Shown: positions 1 through 8,381, counted from the first letter of the stretch. The stretch: DNA of 10,017 bases from Fragilaria radians (GCA_900642245.1 CAAAJI010000387.1:43393-53409), one strand, 5' to 3'. A program made the numbers and translations. The notes: generated by a model from the sequence alone, not told the origin.

Positions 1-1102
1 TTGTCTGGAACAAATGCATTTCCAGTGACACTTCCTCCCTCCTCTGCCTTCGTGTGTTGATAGTAATAGAGTGGATCTTTGTAACTACGGACTGTGGAAC
101 ATTCTATTTTGGAGCCAATCTTACAAGGACCTTCCCGTTCGGGCCAACCATAGTTGGCTAATGGAAAATCGGCACCTCCGACGCTAATCTCTTCCCATGT
201 TGATGCTCCTACATCTCCAACGTGAAATTTGACTTTGTTCCCAGTATTGGGATCCATCGCTAGGCGGAAAGGATTTCGGAAACCTAAGGCAAAGCTTTGA
301 AATTTATTCATGCATGATGAAGGTATTAGCGGACAATATGGCATAATTCCATGCAATGACGATTCTCATTCTGATTTACAGCTTCATGACATGCTACTTA
401 CATCTCGGAACAGGTACCTTTTGATATCTTTCCACCCGAGTTTCCGCACCTCGTACCGACCTTGGCATATGGATTATCCTTTGGAACTGTCCCATCGTCG
501 TTCAATCGTAATATCTTACCCAAAAGATTTCCAAGATCTTGCGACACAGCCGGTTCACGGGATCCGCCATCTCCCGTTGTGATGTACAACTTGCCATCAT
601 TTCCAAAGGCGAGACTTCCTCCATTGTGTACATGTTTGGATGTTGGAGGTAATTCTAGTAATACTTGTTCAGAGGATCTGTCAATACGGAAGTCTTTGGA
701 GACAGTAAATCTGGATAATCGATTATACGGTCCATCCTTTGGATCTTCATGGCATCCTTCTCGGTGTCGCGTGTAATATGCATATAGGTACCGATTCTCT
801 TCAAAGTTCGGATGAGGGCGAATGGATTGCAAGCCCCGTTCGCCATCCTCGCACATCCAAGATTTGAAGTCAGCGACAAGGCTATAATCATCTGAATTGT
901 CCGGGTCTTTTAAGACGACCAAACTTCCTTCTTTGGATGACAAGAACAACACAGCTTCGTTTTGCTTATGCCATGCGAAGGCTCCTGTAATAGCAGTGAC
1001 TCTCGTAACATCTTCGACAATGAATCCCGAGGGAAGACTCCAAGATACTTGCCAATGGAAGATGATGATAAAGACGCGAATGAGACGTAGAGTTTGAAAC
1101 AT
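1..1102 (-). CDS. Secreted glucose/sorbosone dehydrogenase, HIPL-like (5' part, two exons)
   Basis: Exon 1 is 1102-402 and exon 2 is 294-1, joined across the intron 295-401; 331 residues are visible and the gene continues past base 1. The start is firm because an in-frame TAA lies 6 nt upstream of the ATG. Residues 1-22 are a hydrophobic secretory signal, followed by GFIVEDV, the usual opening of the domain. Seen in order: ERGLQSIRPHPNF (about 88-100), YLYAYYT (105-111), HNGGSLAFGNDGKLYITTGDGG region (159-180), LLGKILRLNDDG (193-204) and DNPYA (209-213); exon 2 adds FALGFRNPFRLA, VGDVGASTWEEI and NYGWP. These are hallmarks of the six-bladed beta-propeller GSDH family, which includes soluble PQQ sugar dehydrogenases and animal and plant HIPL proteins. 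His159 sits where the family's catalytic base lies. From family knowledge it would oxidise sugars or act as a binding propeller outside the cell; substrate and PQQ use are not shown here. Confidence 0.92.
295..401 (-). other. Intron of the HIPL-like gene
   Basis: This 107-nt phase-2 intron has donor GTAAGT and acceptor CAAAG. Removing it joins ...GTCSE to IFALGFRNPF, restoring the conserved E-I-(F/Y)-A-x-G-x-R-N-P motif of the GSDH family across the junction, which strongly supports both splice sites. Confidence 0.9.
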
Positions 1103-2054
1103 ATTTTATGTGCTCGCTTTCATGAATTATGCTCATAACGAATGATAGAATTTTCTCTTTGACATTAACATTGTTTTGCTCGATTATTGAAACTTCAACT
1201 TTTATTCCAGGACTATCACAGAAATAGTTGAAATCCACGAGGCTTCTCATTCTTGATTCAGCTGAAAAATAGCGAACAAGTTGTCAAATGTGTTCTCTTT
1301 CTCGTCTAAAGTCATGTTTCACGACTACGCACTTCATTCACACATGAACGCTAGCAGAGAAAAATGATTTACCGTAGAAACGTAAGGAAAACGCTTTAGT
1401 GGATATGCACACGAACATTTAATGGGACCAGGAAAAACTAGAATGGTAAATCTAGGCTATACGAGTCACGGGAACAACATCTGCTCCCCCAAATGTGATT
1501 CCAAAGCAAAGTGGAGTGAAACTGTTGAATCATCTGTGTCCGTTTCCAAAGTGATGGCATTTTCCAATCAATCGATACCTTTGCACTGCCATAACACTAA
1601 ATATGTAGCATTTGACGTGGGGAGGAAAATTCTAGTCAATCAAACAGGACCAAATAGGAATGTGATATGATCCTTAAAACAGTAAATATTAAAAGAGAGG
1701 TATTTCATATTGTTCATTGACCATTTAATCCAAATAAAATTTCTTTTTGATTTGAATATACTTAATGATTTCATATTGTATGGCTCATCTCAAATTTAAG
1801 ATGTATGCTCATTCACATGATCAATTTGGATGCTGAAAGGCGTGAGTTCTGTGCACATGCTTGGAAGTTATGACTCAGCGTCTTGAATATGATTTGACTA
1901 TTTTGGAAGTCTCTTGACCCCCCTCTATGTTCTAATAGCAGCATCTCCTTGTCGTAGTTGTTAATGTCGTTGGTGAATCTCATTTTTAGGCAGCTCCATA
2001 AAGTGAGTCATGCGAACTAGAAATAACGTTGCTTCTATTGTTTCAGATTGTTAA
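1103..2054. other. Upstream region of the HIPL-like gene; no supported gene
   Basis: The first 200-300 bases should hold the 5' UTR and promoter of the minus-strand HIPL-like gene, but no clear TATA box or initiator can be singled out. An 82-codon plus-strand ORF with an ATG (1422-1670) has no recognisable motif, signal or domain, and I do not call it a gene. Bases 1671-2030 are AT-rich and closed in the frames examined. The right end has a good acceptor-like sequence, a pyrimidine-rich tract ending in TTTCAG at 2041-2045, just before the small ORF that follows. Confidence 0.5.
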
Positions 2055-2228
2055 ATGGCTCACGATTCTAGGCATCGTTTTCCTCCAGCGCTATTGCTTC
2101 TTGTCACTAGTATCTTTTGCTTTTGTCATACTGCACATTCATTCACCATGTTTCGGTATCTTCACGATGGTACATACGACCAGCAGCAATATGATATTAG
2201 TCAGGCCGTAGACCTGTCTGAAATTTAA
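2055..2228 (+). CDS. Small ORF with signal-peptide-like N-terminus (possible exon)
   Basis: A 57-residue ORF starts at an ATG 10 nt after an acceptor-like TTTCAG. A basic, polar n-region (MAHDSRHRF) is followed by the hydrophobic stretch ALLLLVTSIFCFC and then HTAHSFTMF, which could be a signal-peptidase site with Phe at +1. The rest (YLHDGTYDQQQYDISQAVDLSEI) is polar, with no known motif. It could be a tiny secreted protein, the first coding exon of a gene whose later exons are lost or unseen, or chance. The TTTCAG suggests an intron in the 5' UTR. No donor or continuing exon could be established downstream, where a transposase relic follows on the other strand. Confidence 0.3.
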   Translation: MAHDSRHRFPPALLLLVTSIFCFCHTAHSFTMFRYLHDGTYDQQQYDISQAVDLSEI

Positions 2229-2398
2229 AGTATTAACTTTTTTGCTGGACAAATTTTCTCTCTGACGTTAAAAATGTGCATTCTCCACTTATATATGGCG
2301 TCCCCCTCATCGATGTACACGTCTTTTCCTGATGAGATATGAAAATAGCCTTTGCACATTCCTGTCGTTGAATCTACAATTTCTCTCAATGGTATCTT
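2225..2398 (-). other. Unexplained 57-codon open stretch downstream of transposase relic
   Basis: The minus strand is open for 57 codons, containing LREIVDSTTGMCKGYFHISS and later YKWRMHIFNVREK, before TAA at 2227-2225. It lies immediately 3' of the decayed pogo-type transposase but in another frame, so it could be a frameshifted remnant of the element's C-terminal part. I see no conserved motif that proves this. It overlaps the end of the opposite-strand small ORF by 4 nt. It may also be chance. Confidence 0.15.
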
Positions 2399-2430
2399 TT
2401 AGTGGAGTTGTCTATTCCTTGGAATCTGAG

Positions 2431-3180
2431 TTAGAAATTTGTCCAGAAAATTGTTTGGAAAGAACAACAAAATATCTTTGAAATGCAAATGTTATAGCTC
2501 TTCTTAAGCGCAGCAATGATACCCATATCACTGGATTCTTTCCAGCTATTGCATTTTAGAGGAAAGAATAAGACTTGGATATTGCCACTCTTGAATACCT
2601 CAAAATGTCCAATGGAATTATCCATCACTAGGAGTACGTTCAGTGCCCTTCCCACATGTTCATAGTCACATTGAAGCGTTTGCTTGATTTTCTGCGAAAA
2701 GAGCGGCCCTTACTAAAGGTTAGTTCTTTTGGCTTCCCAATGATTGTACATTATCTTTAAGGGAATTGGTCGCGTTTGCACAGACGACAACAGAAAACAA
2801 TTGTTTAGACTTCTTTTTGCCTCTAATTTTTACAAAATCCTTTCTTAGTTTGAGAGTGCTGCAAATTAGAAGTAAGCAGAAAAATAATGTCAGTGTTGCA
2901 ACCGTTTTCACTCACAAAGAATCTCCAAATTTTCATTGTTCACGTCATCGCCATTACTAAGATGCTTTAAATTTGTCATCAGGTATGGAAAAGAGATTGC
3001 AATATTCGTTGCTTTGGCTATCGCAAAGGATGGTGGAATAGGCACAATGGCGCGTTGCATGCAATGAACACAAATGTACAGCAAATACTCTAGCTCACTA
3101 AAATGGTCCACTGTCTCTCAAAGGTTGGTTTGCCTTAGTTCTTTAGGTATTACGATTTTCACATTTTCCCCAATATTGCC
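2431..3180 (-). pseudogene. Decayed pogo/Tigger-type DDE transposase
   Basis: Three short open stretches in different frames read, in order, like a CENP-B/pogo-type transposase. The first, 3111-2908, has ELEYLLYICVHCMQRAIVPI and PSFAIAKATNIAISF, matching the Leu-rich helix and 'pI....i..KA..ia' pattern of the CENP-B-type DNA-binding domain. The second, about 2830-2720, has IRGKKKSKQLFSVVVCANAT, the 'RGkK.K.R.t...caNA.G' block of the DDE_1 domain. The third, 2697-2431, has VLLVMDNSIGHFE (Asp at 2622-2620) and SWKESSDMGIIAALKKSY (Asp at 2529-2527), the second and third catalytic acids with 30 residues between them. The block with the first Asp (normally 'DETGLF'-like) is missing between about 2940 and 2830, and stops and frame changes interrupt the rest, so it cannot work. 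No terminal inverted repeats were found. Confidence 0.75.
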
Positions 3181-3725
3181 TTAGATTTTATTGTACTCTC
3201 TAGTCACTGACTTTTTACTTGGTGTTTACGTTTATCTAGCGTTGGGATAGTTTTGCATCATGAAACTTTGTTACAAAGTCCTCTTCGCAGCAATGGAATA
3301 TTTGAATTGATTGGTTGTTTCCTATTCCAAGATATTGTCGCGGATGGGTGATTGAGTCCTGGCTTAATGATTGCACTTGCTCTCAATTTGATAGGCTATT
3401 TCAGACGTATTCCTTCCCACTCATTGAATTTATGCAGGCGATGAACCACTTCTTACAATCTATGAACTAAAATAAGAGGCTACAGCCTTTAGGAAAAAAT
3501 TAATAAGCACATTCAATTATGGAATGCTTTAAGAGTAATGGAGATGACCAATGCTGTTAATGAAACATAAGGAGGAAAGAATCATGTTTAGTTTATCTTG
3601 GCTTGACAACAACTGTTTATTATTGGGCACTGAAAATGGCGTTATAGGGTCTAAGACTGAATTGATGACTTTACTCAATTAATTTCCAATAATCCCTCAA
3701 TAACAAGACCCATACTAATATCTTA
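3181..3725. other. Non-coding or degenerate stretch
   Basis: This AT-rich sequence lies upstream of the transposase relic. On the minus strand an open stretch of about 48 codons (3388-3239, with ITHPRQYLGIGNNQ) could be more of the decayed element's N-terminal part, but no helix-turn-helix signature is recognisable. No tRNA, long repeat or conserved domain was seen. Confidence 0.35.
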
Positions 3726-3930
3726 ACAAACATGCCAACAACAATAAGTGCATCCGCTTTACTTCCTCAACCTAGTCCGATTCCTACTTTTGGTTAGTTG
3801 GCAACTCGTCCAATAAAAAAGCAAACGACCAACACTCCAACACAAATACCAAGAGAATGACCGATAAATCTACCAATCAATCCGCCAAATAAATTAAGCG
3901 TTGCCCGAGATAAAAACAAGTCGATCCAAG
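3726..3930 (+). pseudogene. Possible relic of a Pro/Thr/Asn-rich coding region
   Basis: One plus-strand frame, broken by three stops, reads TNMPTTISASALLPQPSPIP, then LATRPIKKQTTNTPTQIPRE, then PINLPINPPNK. The composition and the roughly four-residue spacing of N/P (NLPINPP) resemble a mutated version of the TNPP-type repeats encoded at 8893-9048. Staying in one frame across about 60 codons is suggestive. I infer a decayed paralogue or repeat fragment of a similar secreted-protein gene. A low-complexity C/A-rich stretch could give the same look by chance, so confidence is modest. Confidence 0.3.
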
Positions 3931-3972
3931 TGTAAATGTCAAAACTAAGGACAGTGACATGATTACAGATAA

Positions 3973-4140
3973 TTATGTGACTGTGTACAGAAAATTCATT
4001 GGTTGACGAGTTTTGGCGTGGTGTTTTCGGTTAGACATGCCAAGTTTGTGGGAGCTGATAATTTGTATCCTGCCCACATGTTGGAACTTGCCCAAACTCA
4101 TTACTCGATCGAATTGCACAAAATAGCAATTGACTTATGA
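3973..4140 (+). other. Unexplained open stretch with coding character
   Basis: After a TAA at 3970-3972 the plus strand is open for 55 codons to TGA 4138-4140, reading among others SVRHAKFVGADNLYPAHMLE and LAQTHYSIELHKIAIDL. The composition looks protein-like, but I recognise no family. There is no start ATG near its beginning, and frames close on both sides, so if real it is an exon or a gene fragment. Confidence 0.2.
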
Positions 4141-4712
4141 ATGCGAATGTGAATAATCAAAGCGTGTTGGTTCTTTTAATCCTGATGGATGTCTATCCAA
4201 AGTTAAAATGACTTTTATTTCATCCAAAAAGGTTGTAGTAATACCAAGTCTTTGTTGACAATTGGAGTATATAAATGACAACATTCATGATTTAAAAATC
4301 ATGTTGCCATCATCGACTATATTACGTCTGAGACAATTTATTAAAGACAACAATTCTGATATTCACATTTCTTTCTTGAAACCCCTAACCCCTGCTATGA
4401 CTTATACATTGCTAACTTAATATGATGATTGGTGCCTTGATAGGCTAAAACATTCTCCCATTGTGAAACTATTAAATTACTCAAATATAGATACAACATA
4501 TATGACATTTCTCTTAATGAAGTGCGGTGAGTACTATGCAGGGGGGGGACGATATAGGCTTTGCTTTTTCGGATAAAATAGGCTTAGGTTGGACGCCATG
4601 GTTTCCAATGAATTCACTTCAAGTAAGATAGTCATTTTAATTCAAATAAATATTTGACCAAATTAATGGACACCCACATTTCAAGCTAAACTTGTTATTA
4701 GCAAAGTTAAGT
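4141..4712. other. AT-rich stretch without a gene
   Basis: Stops are dense in the frames read and no family is recognisable. It contains a perfect 8-bp inverted repeat (4286-4303), a CCCCTAACCCCT stretch (4382-4393) and a run of eight G (about 4542-4549). None has clear meaning. Confidence 0.5.
4286..4303. repeat. Short perfect inverted repeat
   Basis: CATGATTT and AAATCATG are separated by AA, giving an 8-bp stem with a 2-base centre. In AT-rich DNA this is expected by chance fairly often, and no flanking gene end makes it a plausible terminator or operator. Confidence 0.4.
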
Positions 4713-4853
4713 ATGATCAATATGCAAGAATATCAACCTTTAGCTACCTGGTACAAAAAATACTGCCGGAGGATTATGTTTCTAGCACTCATCACACTAC
4801 CGCTAAGGGGTATGGTTAGTGCTTTCCATACAATAAATCATGATTCTCTTTGA
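4713..4853 (+). CDS. Small ORF with signal-peptide-like segment (doubtful)
   Basis: A 46-residue ORF starts MINMQEYQPLATWYKKYC. A basic KKYCRR is followed by the hydrophobic IMFLALITLPLRGMV and then SAFHTINHDSL. The SAF-H junction resembles a signal-peptidase site with Phe at +1, as in diatom plastid presequences, but no mature protein follows. The frame stays open upstream to a TAA near 4650. It may be a first-exon fragment or chance; neither neighbour supports it. Confidence 0.15.
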   Translation: MINMQEYQPLATWYKKYCRRIMFLALITLPLRGMVSAFHTINHDSL

Positions 4854-5241
4854 TATCTTTGAAGTCTTCTATTCACTTTGAAAATTAGATGTGGCTGCAT
4901 GATTCCTTCGTTGCCTGATGTTCATTTTTTTGAATTTCAATCTAATGGATTGATGGCCTAAAATGAGAAATCTACATGGTATGCGAATTAGATGCTCCCA
5001 TAAATTTTCCTTCCGTACCTAATCTATGCTTGATTATCGTATGTAGTTACTTGTCCAACAATAACGTCTTGTGTTTGGATGATGAATTTGGCGCTCACCA
5101 TTCAGTCTCCACTTGAGATTTACTTTTTTTGTTTATGCCTACCATGAAATTGTTTTGATTTCGTCTTGTAGCATTGTGTAAGGGTAATCATGGGTAACCT
5201 ACAATATTGAGATAACTGAATAGAGCATGATTATTATTCAC
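4854..5241. other. Intergenic, includes 3' flank of the 495-residue gene
   Basis: No supported coding frame was found. The last 100-200 bases should hold the 3' UTR and polyadenylation region of the minus-strand gene that ends at 5242. No element can be named with confidence. Confidence 0.5.
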
Positions 5242-6801
5242 TTAAATTCTGTAAGGGGCAGAGTATAAGATTTGCAAAAGCTCTGTGCTCTCCGTCTCAA
5301 GTCTCAAGTGTGTTGCTAATCCAATTCTTTGCGCATCAAGAGCTATTTGAGAGGCGTTTTGTTTCAATACAAGTTCACAGGCTTCGGACGACAATTGACA
5401 TAGAAACTTCAAACATCTTGCTGCCTCACTGGCATGATGAGGTTGATCATTCCCATTTGCAAGGATTTCCAATAAAGATTCCAAGAGATCCATGTCCGTA
5501 AGATTTTGGGCTGTCTGCAATACTTTAGAAACATAATTGGAACCAAATGGGCTGTACCCAAGAGTTTTATCAGGCTCGGCTTGACATGATGAGACTATTG
5601 ATATAACTTCCAAGCAATTTGCCACAACGGTAAGACCGTAAGTAATCAAGTATCGCAAAGCTTCTTGATACTCCAATGGCATATCTGTGTTATGATCCTT
5701 GTCAACAAAATACTCTTCATCGTCACTATCATCGTTAAAAAACATTTCAGCCAGGATCCTTTCCTCATCAGGCATACATCGCTTCTGAATCACATAAAAA
5801 ATCAAATCATGAATACCTCCAAATTTATCTTCACCTTCCCGAAGCAGGATATAACTACAAATGGCACTAGCGTCGCTCATCCTTGTCTTCTTTACATCTG
5901 ATAGAATGCACAGATGTTTCATTCCCTGAATCCTACTGTTCAGACTTTTGTCAGTGACACAATTGAGAATATAGTCAACTACTTGAAGGTTCTCCTTCCG
6001 AAAAGAGTCTATGGGCACGTCAAAGTTCAGTTTTTCTGCTTCCCTCAAATATCGAAAGTCAAAAGAGGAATAATTGTCTGAACAAGTGATTGAATTAAAA
6101 TCTCCAGATGCTGCGTTAAGGATTTGCTCTGCATAATTATGGAAAATTAGAGAGTCTCCTTGACGCCTTTGAATTTCGACACAGATTTTCTGACCATCAT
6201 CGACTTTCCAAAGATAAACATACATTTCTATCAGCTCAGGACTTAAAAGTGCTGCACCTGCAGGATTTTCAGAATACTTCACCCAAAGACTGAGAATACG
6301 AAAGCAATGCACAAGATTTTCCAAGATACTAGATGGTTCGTACAAATTACTATCCAGGACACGACTGGATCGCTCCAATAAGTAGATTGACGGCATGACT
6401 CGTATGTTTGGATGATTCCAACCACTCTTTACCACCGGTTTAATAAACCCAGGCTTCTTGTCCGATAAAAGTGATTTCGAATCCTTGGGAAGACTCATGC
6501 TATGATTTTTCAAGGAATTCATAGTCACAGGAGTCATGCTCGGTTTCGTTTTGTTCGTCTCGTTATACTCGAGATGAAACGAATCGTGCGTCATATGCAC
6601 TGGAGCTGTTGCAAAATGGACGATGGAAGCGGAACTATTTTAAAATAGAAAAGGGGAATATTGGATTCGATCTGAATGTGTGTGGTGTCATTGTAGGAAA
6701 ACTTACAGGAAACTTGGATTGCTCTGTTCGATTGAATTGACACTTGCGGACTCCCATTGAGGATAGCTCCCTTTATTTTCTTGCAACTCGCCTTTATCCA
6801 T
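5242..6801 (-). CDS. Hypothetical helical protein with armadillo-like C-terminus (two exons)
   Basis: Exon 1 is 6801-6707 and exon 2 is 6634-5242, giving 495 residues. The long reading frame alone has its first ATG at 6594, but an upstream ATG at 6801 (MDKGELQENKGSYPQWESAS) joins in frame through a GTAAGT..ATAG intron of 72 nt, so I prefer that start. There is no signal peptide. The polar N-terminal 90 residues look disordered. The motif VEIQRRQGDSLIFHNYAEQI lies at about 184-203, an acidic patch DDSDDEEYF at about 333-341, and helical repeats rich in Leu and Ala at about 400-490 (LLESLLEILANG, AARCLKFLCQLSSEACELVL) look like one or two degenerate armadillo/HEAT units. No catalytic motif was seen. 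A soluble cytosolic or nuclear scaffold is an inference only. I do not recognise the family; it may be limited to diatoms or stramenopiles. Confidence 0.8.
6635..6706 (-). other. Intron of the 495-residue protein gene
   Basis: This 72-nt phase-2 intron has donor GTAAGT and acceptor AAATAG. It joins ...SNPSF and a split Leu codon to SASIVHFATAPVHMTHD, keeping the main frame open. Its size and sites match the other introns in the window. Confidence 0.7.
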
Positions 6802-6836
6802 CTTGCCTTCCTTTAGAAATAAGAATTCTTTTTTTG

Positions 6837-7007
6837 TTATCTGGGTTGTAGATGCCTTTCATTTTCATCAGGTACGTCTGGAGCAGCGAGATCCGTTGTA
6901 CGATTAGAATCCCTGACTGTTAGTCCCATGTCTGATTTCAACAACACAAGGTTTTCCATCACGTTCTGATGAGAAAATGCATTTGCCGTCAGGCAACCAA
7001 CGAACAT
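6837..7007 (-). CDS. Small ORF upstream of the 495-residue gene (possible uORF)
   Basis: A 56-residue ORF begins MFVGCLTANAFSHQNVMENL and ends NERHLQPR, stopping 35 nt before the ATG of the next minus-strand gene. The frame is open further upstream (to about 7139) but only with non-ATG codons. The first 12 residues are mildly hydrophobic and too short for a confident signal peptide. A CAG 4 nt before the ATG could be an acceptor. It may be an upstream ORF in the 5' UTR of the neighbour, a piece of an unannotated exon, or chance. No homologue comes to mind. Confidence 0.2.
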   Translation of the reverse strand: MFVGCLTANAFSHQNVMENLVLLKSDMGLTVRDSNRTTDLAAPDVPDENERHLQPR

Positions 7008-7380
7008 GTTACTGCATACTGTTACTATACTTGAGTGCAGAACGCCAGAAGTACTAGTAGGACTAGTAATTCGAATGTCGACACAAAAATTTACACATTG
7101 CGATGTTTCAACTTTAACATATATACACAATACGACCAATAGATTTTACTGACAGTAAACAAATCAATTGGATAAACATCTACTTTGTTTTCATGTACAA
7201 AAAAAGCCATCCGAGAAAATTCAGTTCATTGAGCTACGCTTTATATCAAATGATCATCATCATTCTTCGCAAGGAAAATTACTCCTACCACAAAATCTTT
7301 CCATCACCATGTATGTCATGGAATGAGTCAATCGAAATCATTTCCTTTAGCAACAGATGCCTTCAGAAAATGTCCAGTGC
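7008..7380. other. Intergenic stretch
   Basis: This probably contains the 3' flank of the multi-exon minus-strand gene ending at 7381 and the 5' flank of the gene starting at 6801. A 64-codon plus-strand ORF here (7193-7387) has no recognisable features. The short repeat ACTAGTaggACTAGT around 7052-7066 is the only structure noticed. Confidence 0.45.
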
Positions 7381-8381
7381 TCACTGATCTACCTTGTCCA
7401 AAACTGAAGCATGAATTCTGGCAAACATGTCCATGAGACACTTGTGCTGTACATTCAAATAATAACATGTGGCCATGCACCTAAATGTTTCATGACATTC
7501 CCTCAAAGGTGGTGCAATAATGTTCAGTGCCTCTTGAATTACCTTTTGACCTTCCTTTTGAAATAGAATATGGTAGACATAGATTGTTTGGAATTTTGTC
7601 ATTAAGGAATAAATTTGCATGCACTTATTTTAGTTACTTTCAAACGAATTCCCAAGGCAAATGAGCTGTATGCTCTACTACTTGTAATTGACATGCACTT
7701 GATGCCCTCAATCTATAGTACCTTCAATGGTCCCTCTGGAGAAGAAACGATTCTACATGCCAATGAAATGATTGATATTTGATTCAATTGCTGACTGACA
7801 AATTGAAGATGATTGAATGAAATCTTGAATTTAACATTGGAATTATACACCTTTACTGCATCTCTACCATGCAACTCATAGTCATATTCAACAACATCTT
7901 CTTCAATAAGTATTAACTTCAAAAGACCCGGGGAGCATTTTTCTTTCATTTGTTTGTGAAGCAGTTTCAATGGGGATGTCTAGCGAATCTTTTGATTGTG
8001 GAAATGGCCAACAATTTGTGAGAACAAATAAATTATTTAATATAGCAAATTTGTCTTACAAGGTTTATGCACAGCTTGTCACTTTCATTTGGAAATCTAC
8101 ATGAAACATGCCACTTTTGATGAAACCTCTTATATCTCGTTTTCACATAATTATTTTTTACTCTATTGAATCTCTTCCTCATTAATCACGTCACTATGCT
8201 CTGCCATTCTTTTAATTTCTTTAATAATTGTTTCAATCCTTCTATCTACCACCAAGTTTGCCTTTTTTGTTATTGGCATTTTCAAAATTTGGTGGTTATC
8301 TTCTTTGTGTACGTACTCGTTTACATAAAAAAATCTCCCGGTGGCGCTTAAGTGAACGTGAATAACCAATGAACCTTTATC
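7381..8381 (-). CDS. Unidentified multi-exon gene (reconstructed; start uncertain)
   Basis: Proposed exons are 8381-8190, 8128-8060, 7979-7722 and 7554-7381, all joined in phase 0, giving about 230 residues. Introns: 8129-8189 (GTGATT..ATAAG, weak donor), 7980-8059 (GTAAGA..GCTAG, good) and 7555-7721 (GTACTA..AAAAG, weak; acceptor at 7624 is a phase-0 alternative adding 23 residues). Segments read RFFYVNEYVHKEDNHQILK and RRIETIIKEIKRMAEHSD, then WHVSCRFPNESDKLCINL, then EYDYELHGRDAVKVY and ISIISLACRIVSSPEGPLK, then EALNIIAPPLRECHETFRC and MDMFARIHASVLDKVDQ. It is mixed alpha/beta with a helical C-terminus, with no signal peptide or membrane span. The first in-frame ATG is at 8279; exon 1 instead opens after a TAG acceptor at 8382, so an upstream exon may exist. 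I do not recognise the family. A frameshifted pseudogene is the main alternative, since the first two segments lie in different frames. Confidence 0.5.

Noticed and set aside
310..776. Plus-strand ORFs opposite the HIPL-like gene.
   Set aside because: They are shadows of exon 1 and its intron; the minus-strand frame carries the conserved GSDH motifs.
1422..1670. 82-codon plus-strand ORF with an ATG.
   Set aside because: No motif, signal sequence or splice context, and its length is within chance for this composition.
2766..3111. Overlapping plus- and minus-strand ORFs of 60-70 codons taken as separate genes.
   Set aside because: The minus-strand pieces are consecutive parts of one decayed transposase, and the plus-strand one is its shadow.
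4382..4393. CCCCTAACCCCT as a telomere-like repeat.
   Set aside because: Only about one and a half units in an internal, AT-rich region; no array, so no evidence of telomeric origin.
5310..5901. Plus-strand ORFs opposite the 495-residue gene.
   Set aside because: Antisense shadows of a long, well-composed minus-strand frame.
7193..7387. 64-codon plus-strand ORF.
   Set aside because: Lies in the 3' flank of the minus-strand gene, with no recognisable sequence features.
8163..8381. Resemblance of the exon RFFYVNEYVHKEDNHQILK...VDRRIETIIKEI to Mago nashi.
   Set aside because: A few positions agree (G-R/K..Y.N, D..I.K, an E/I-rich helix), but the downstream exons do not follow Mago's very conserved C-terminal half, so the likeness is probably chance.
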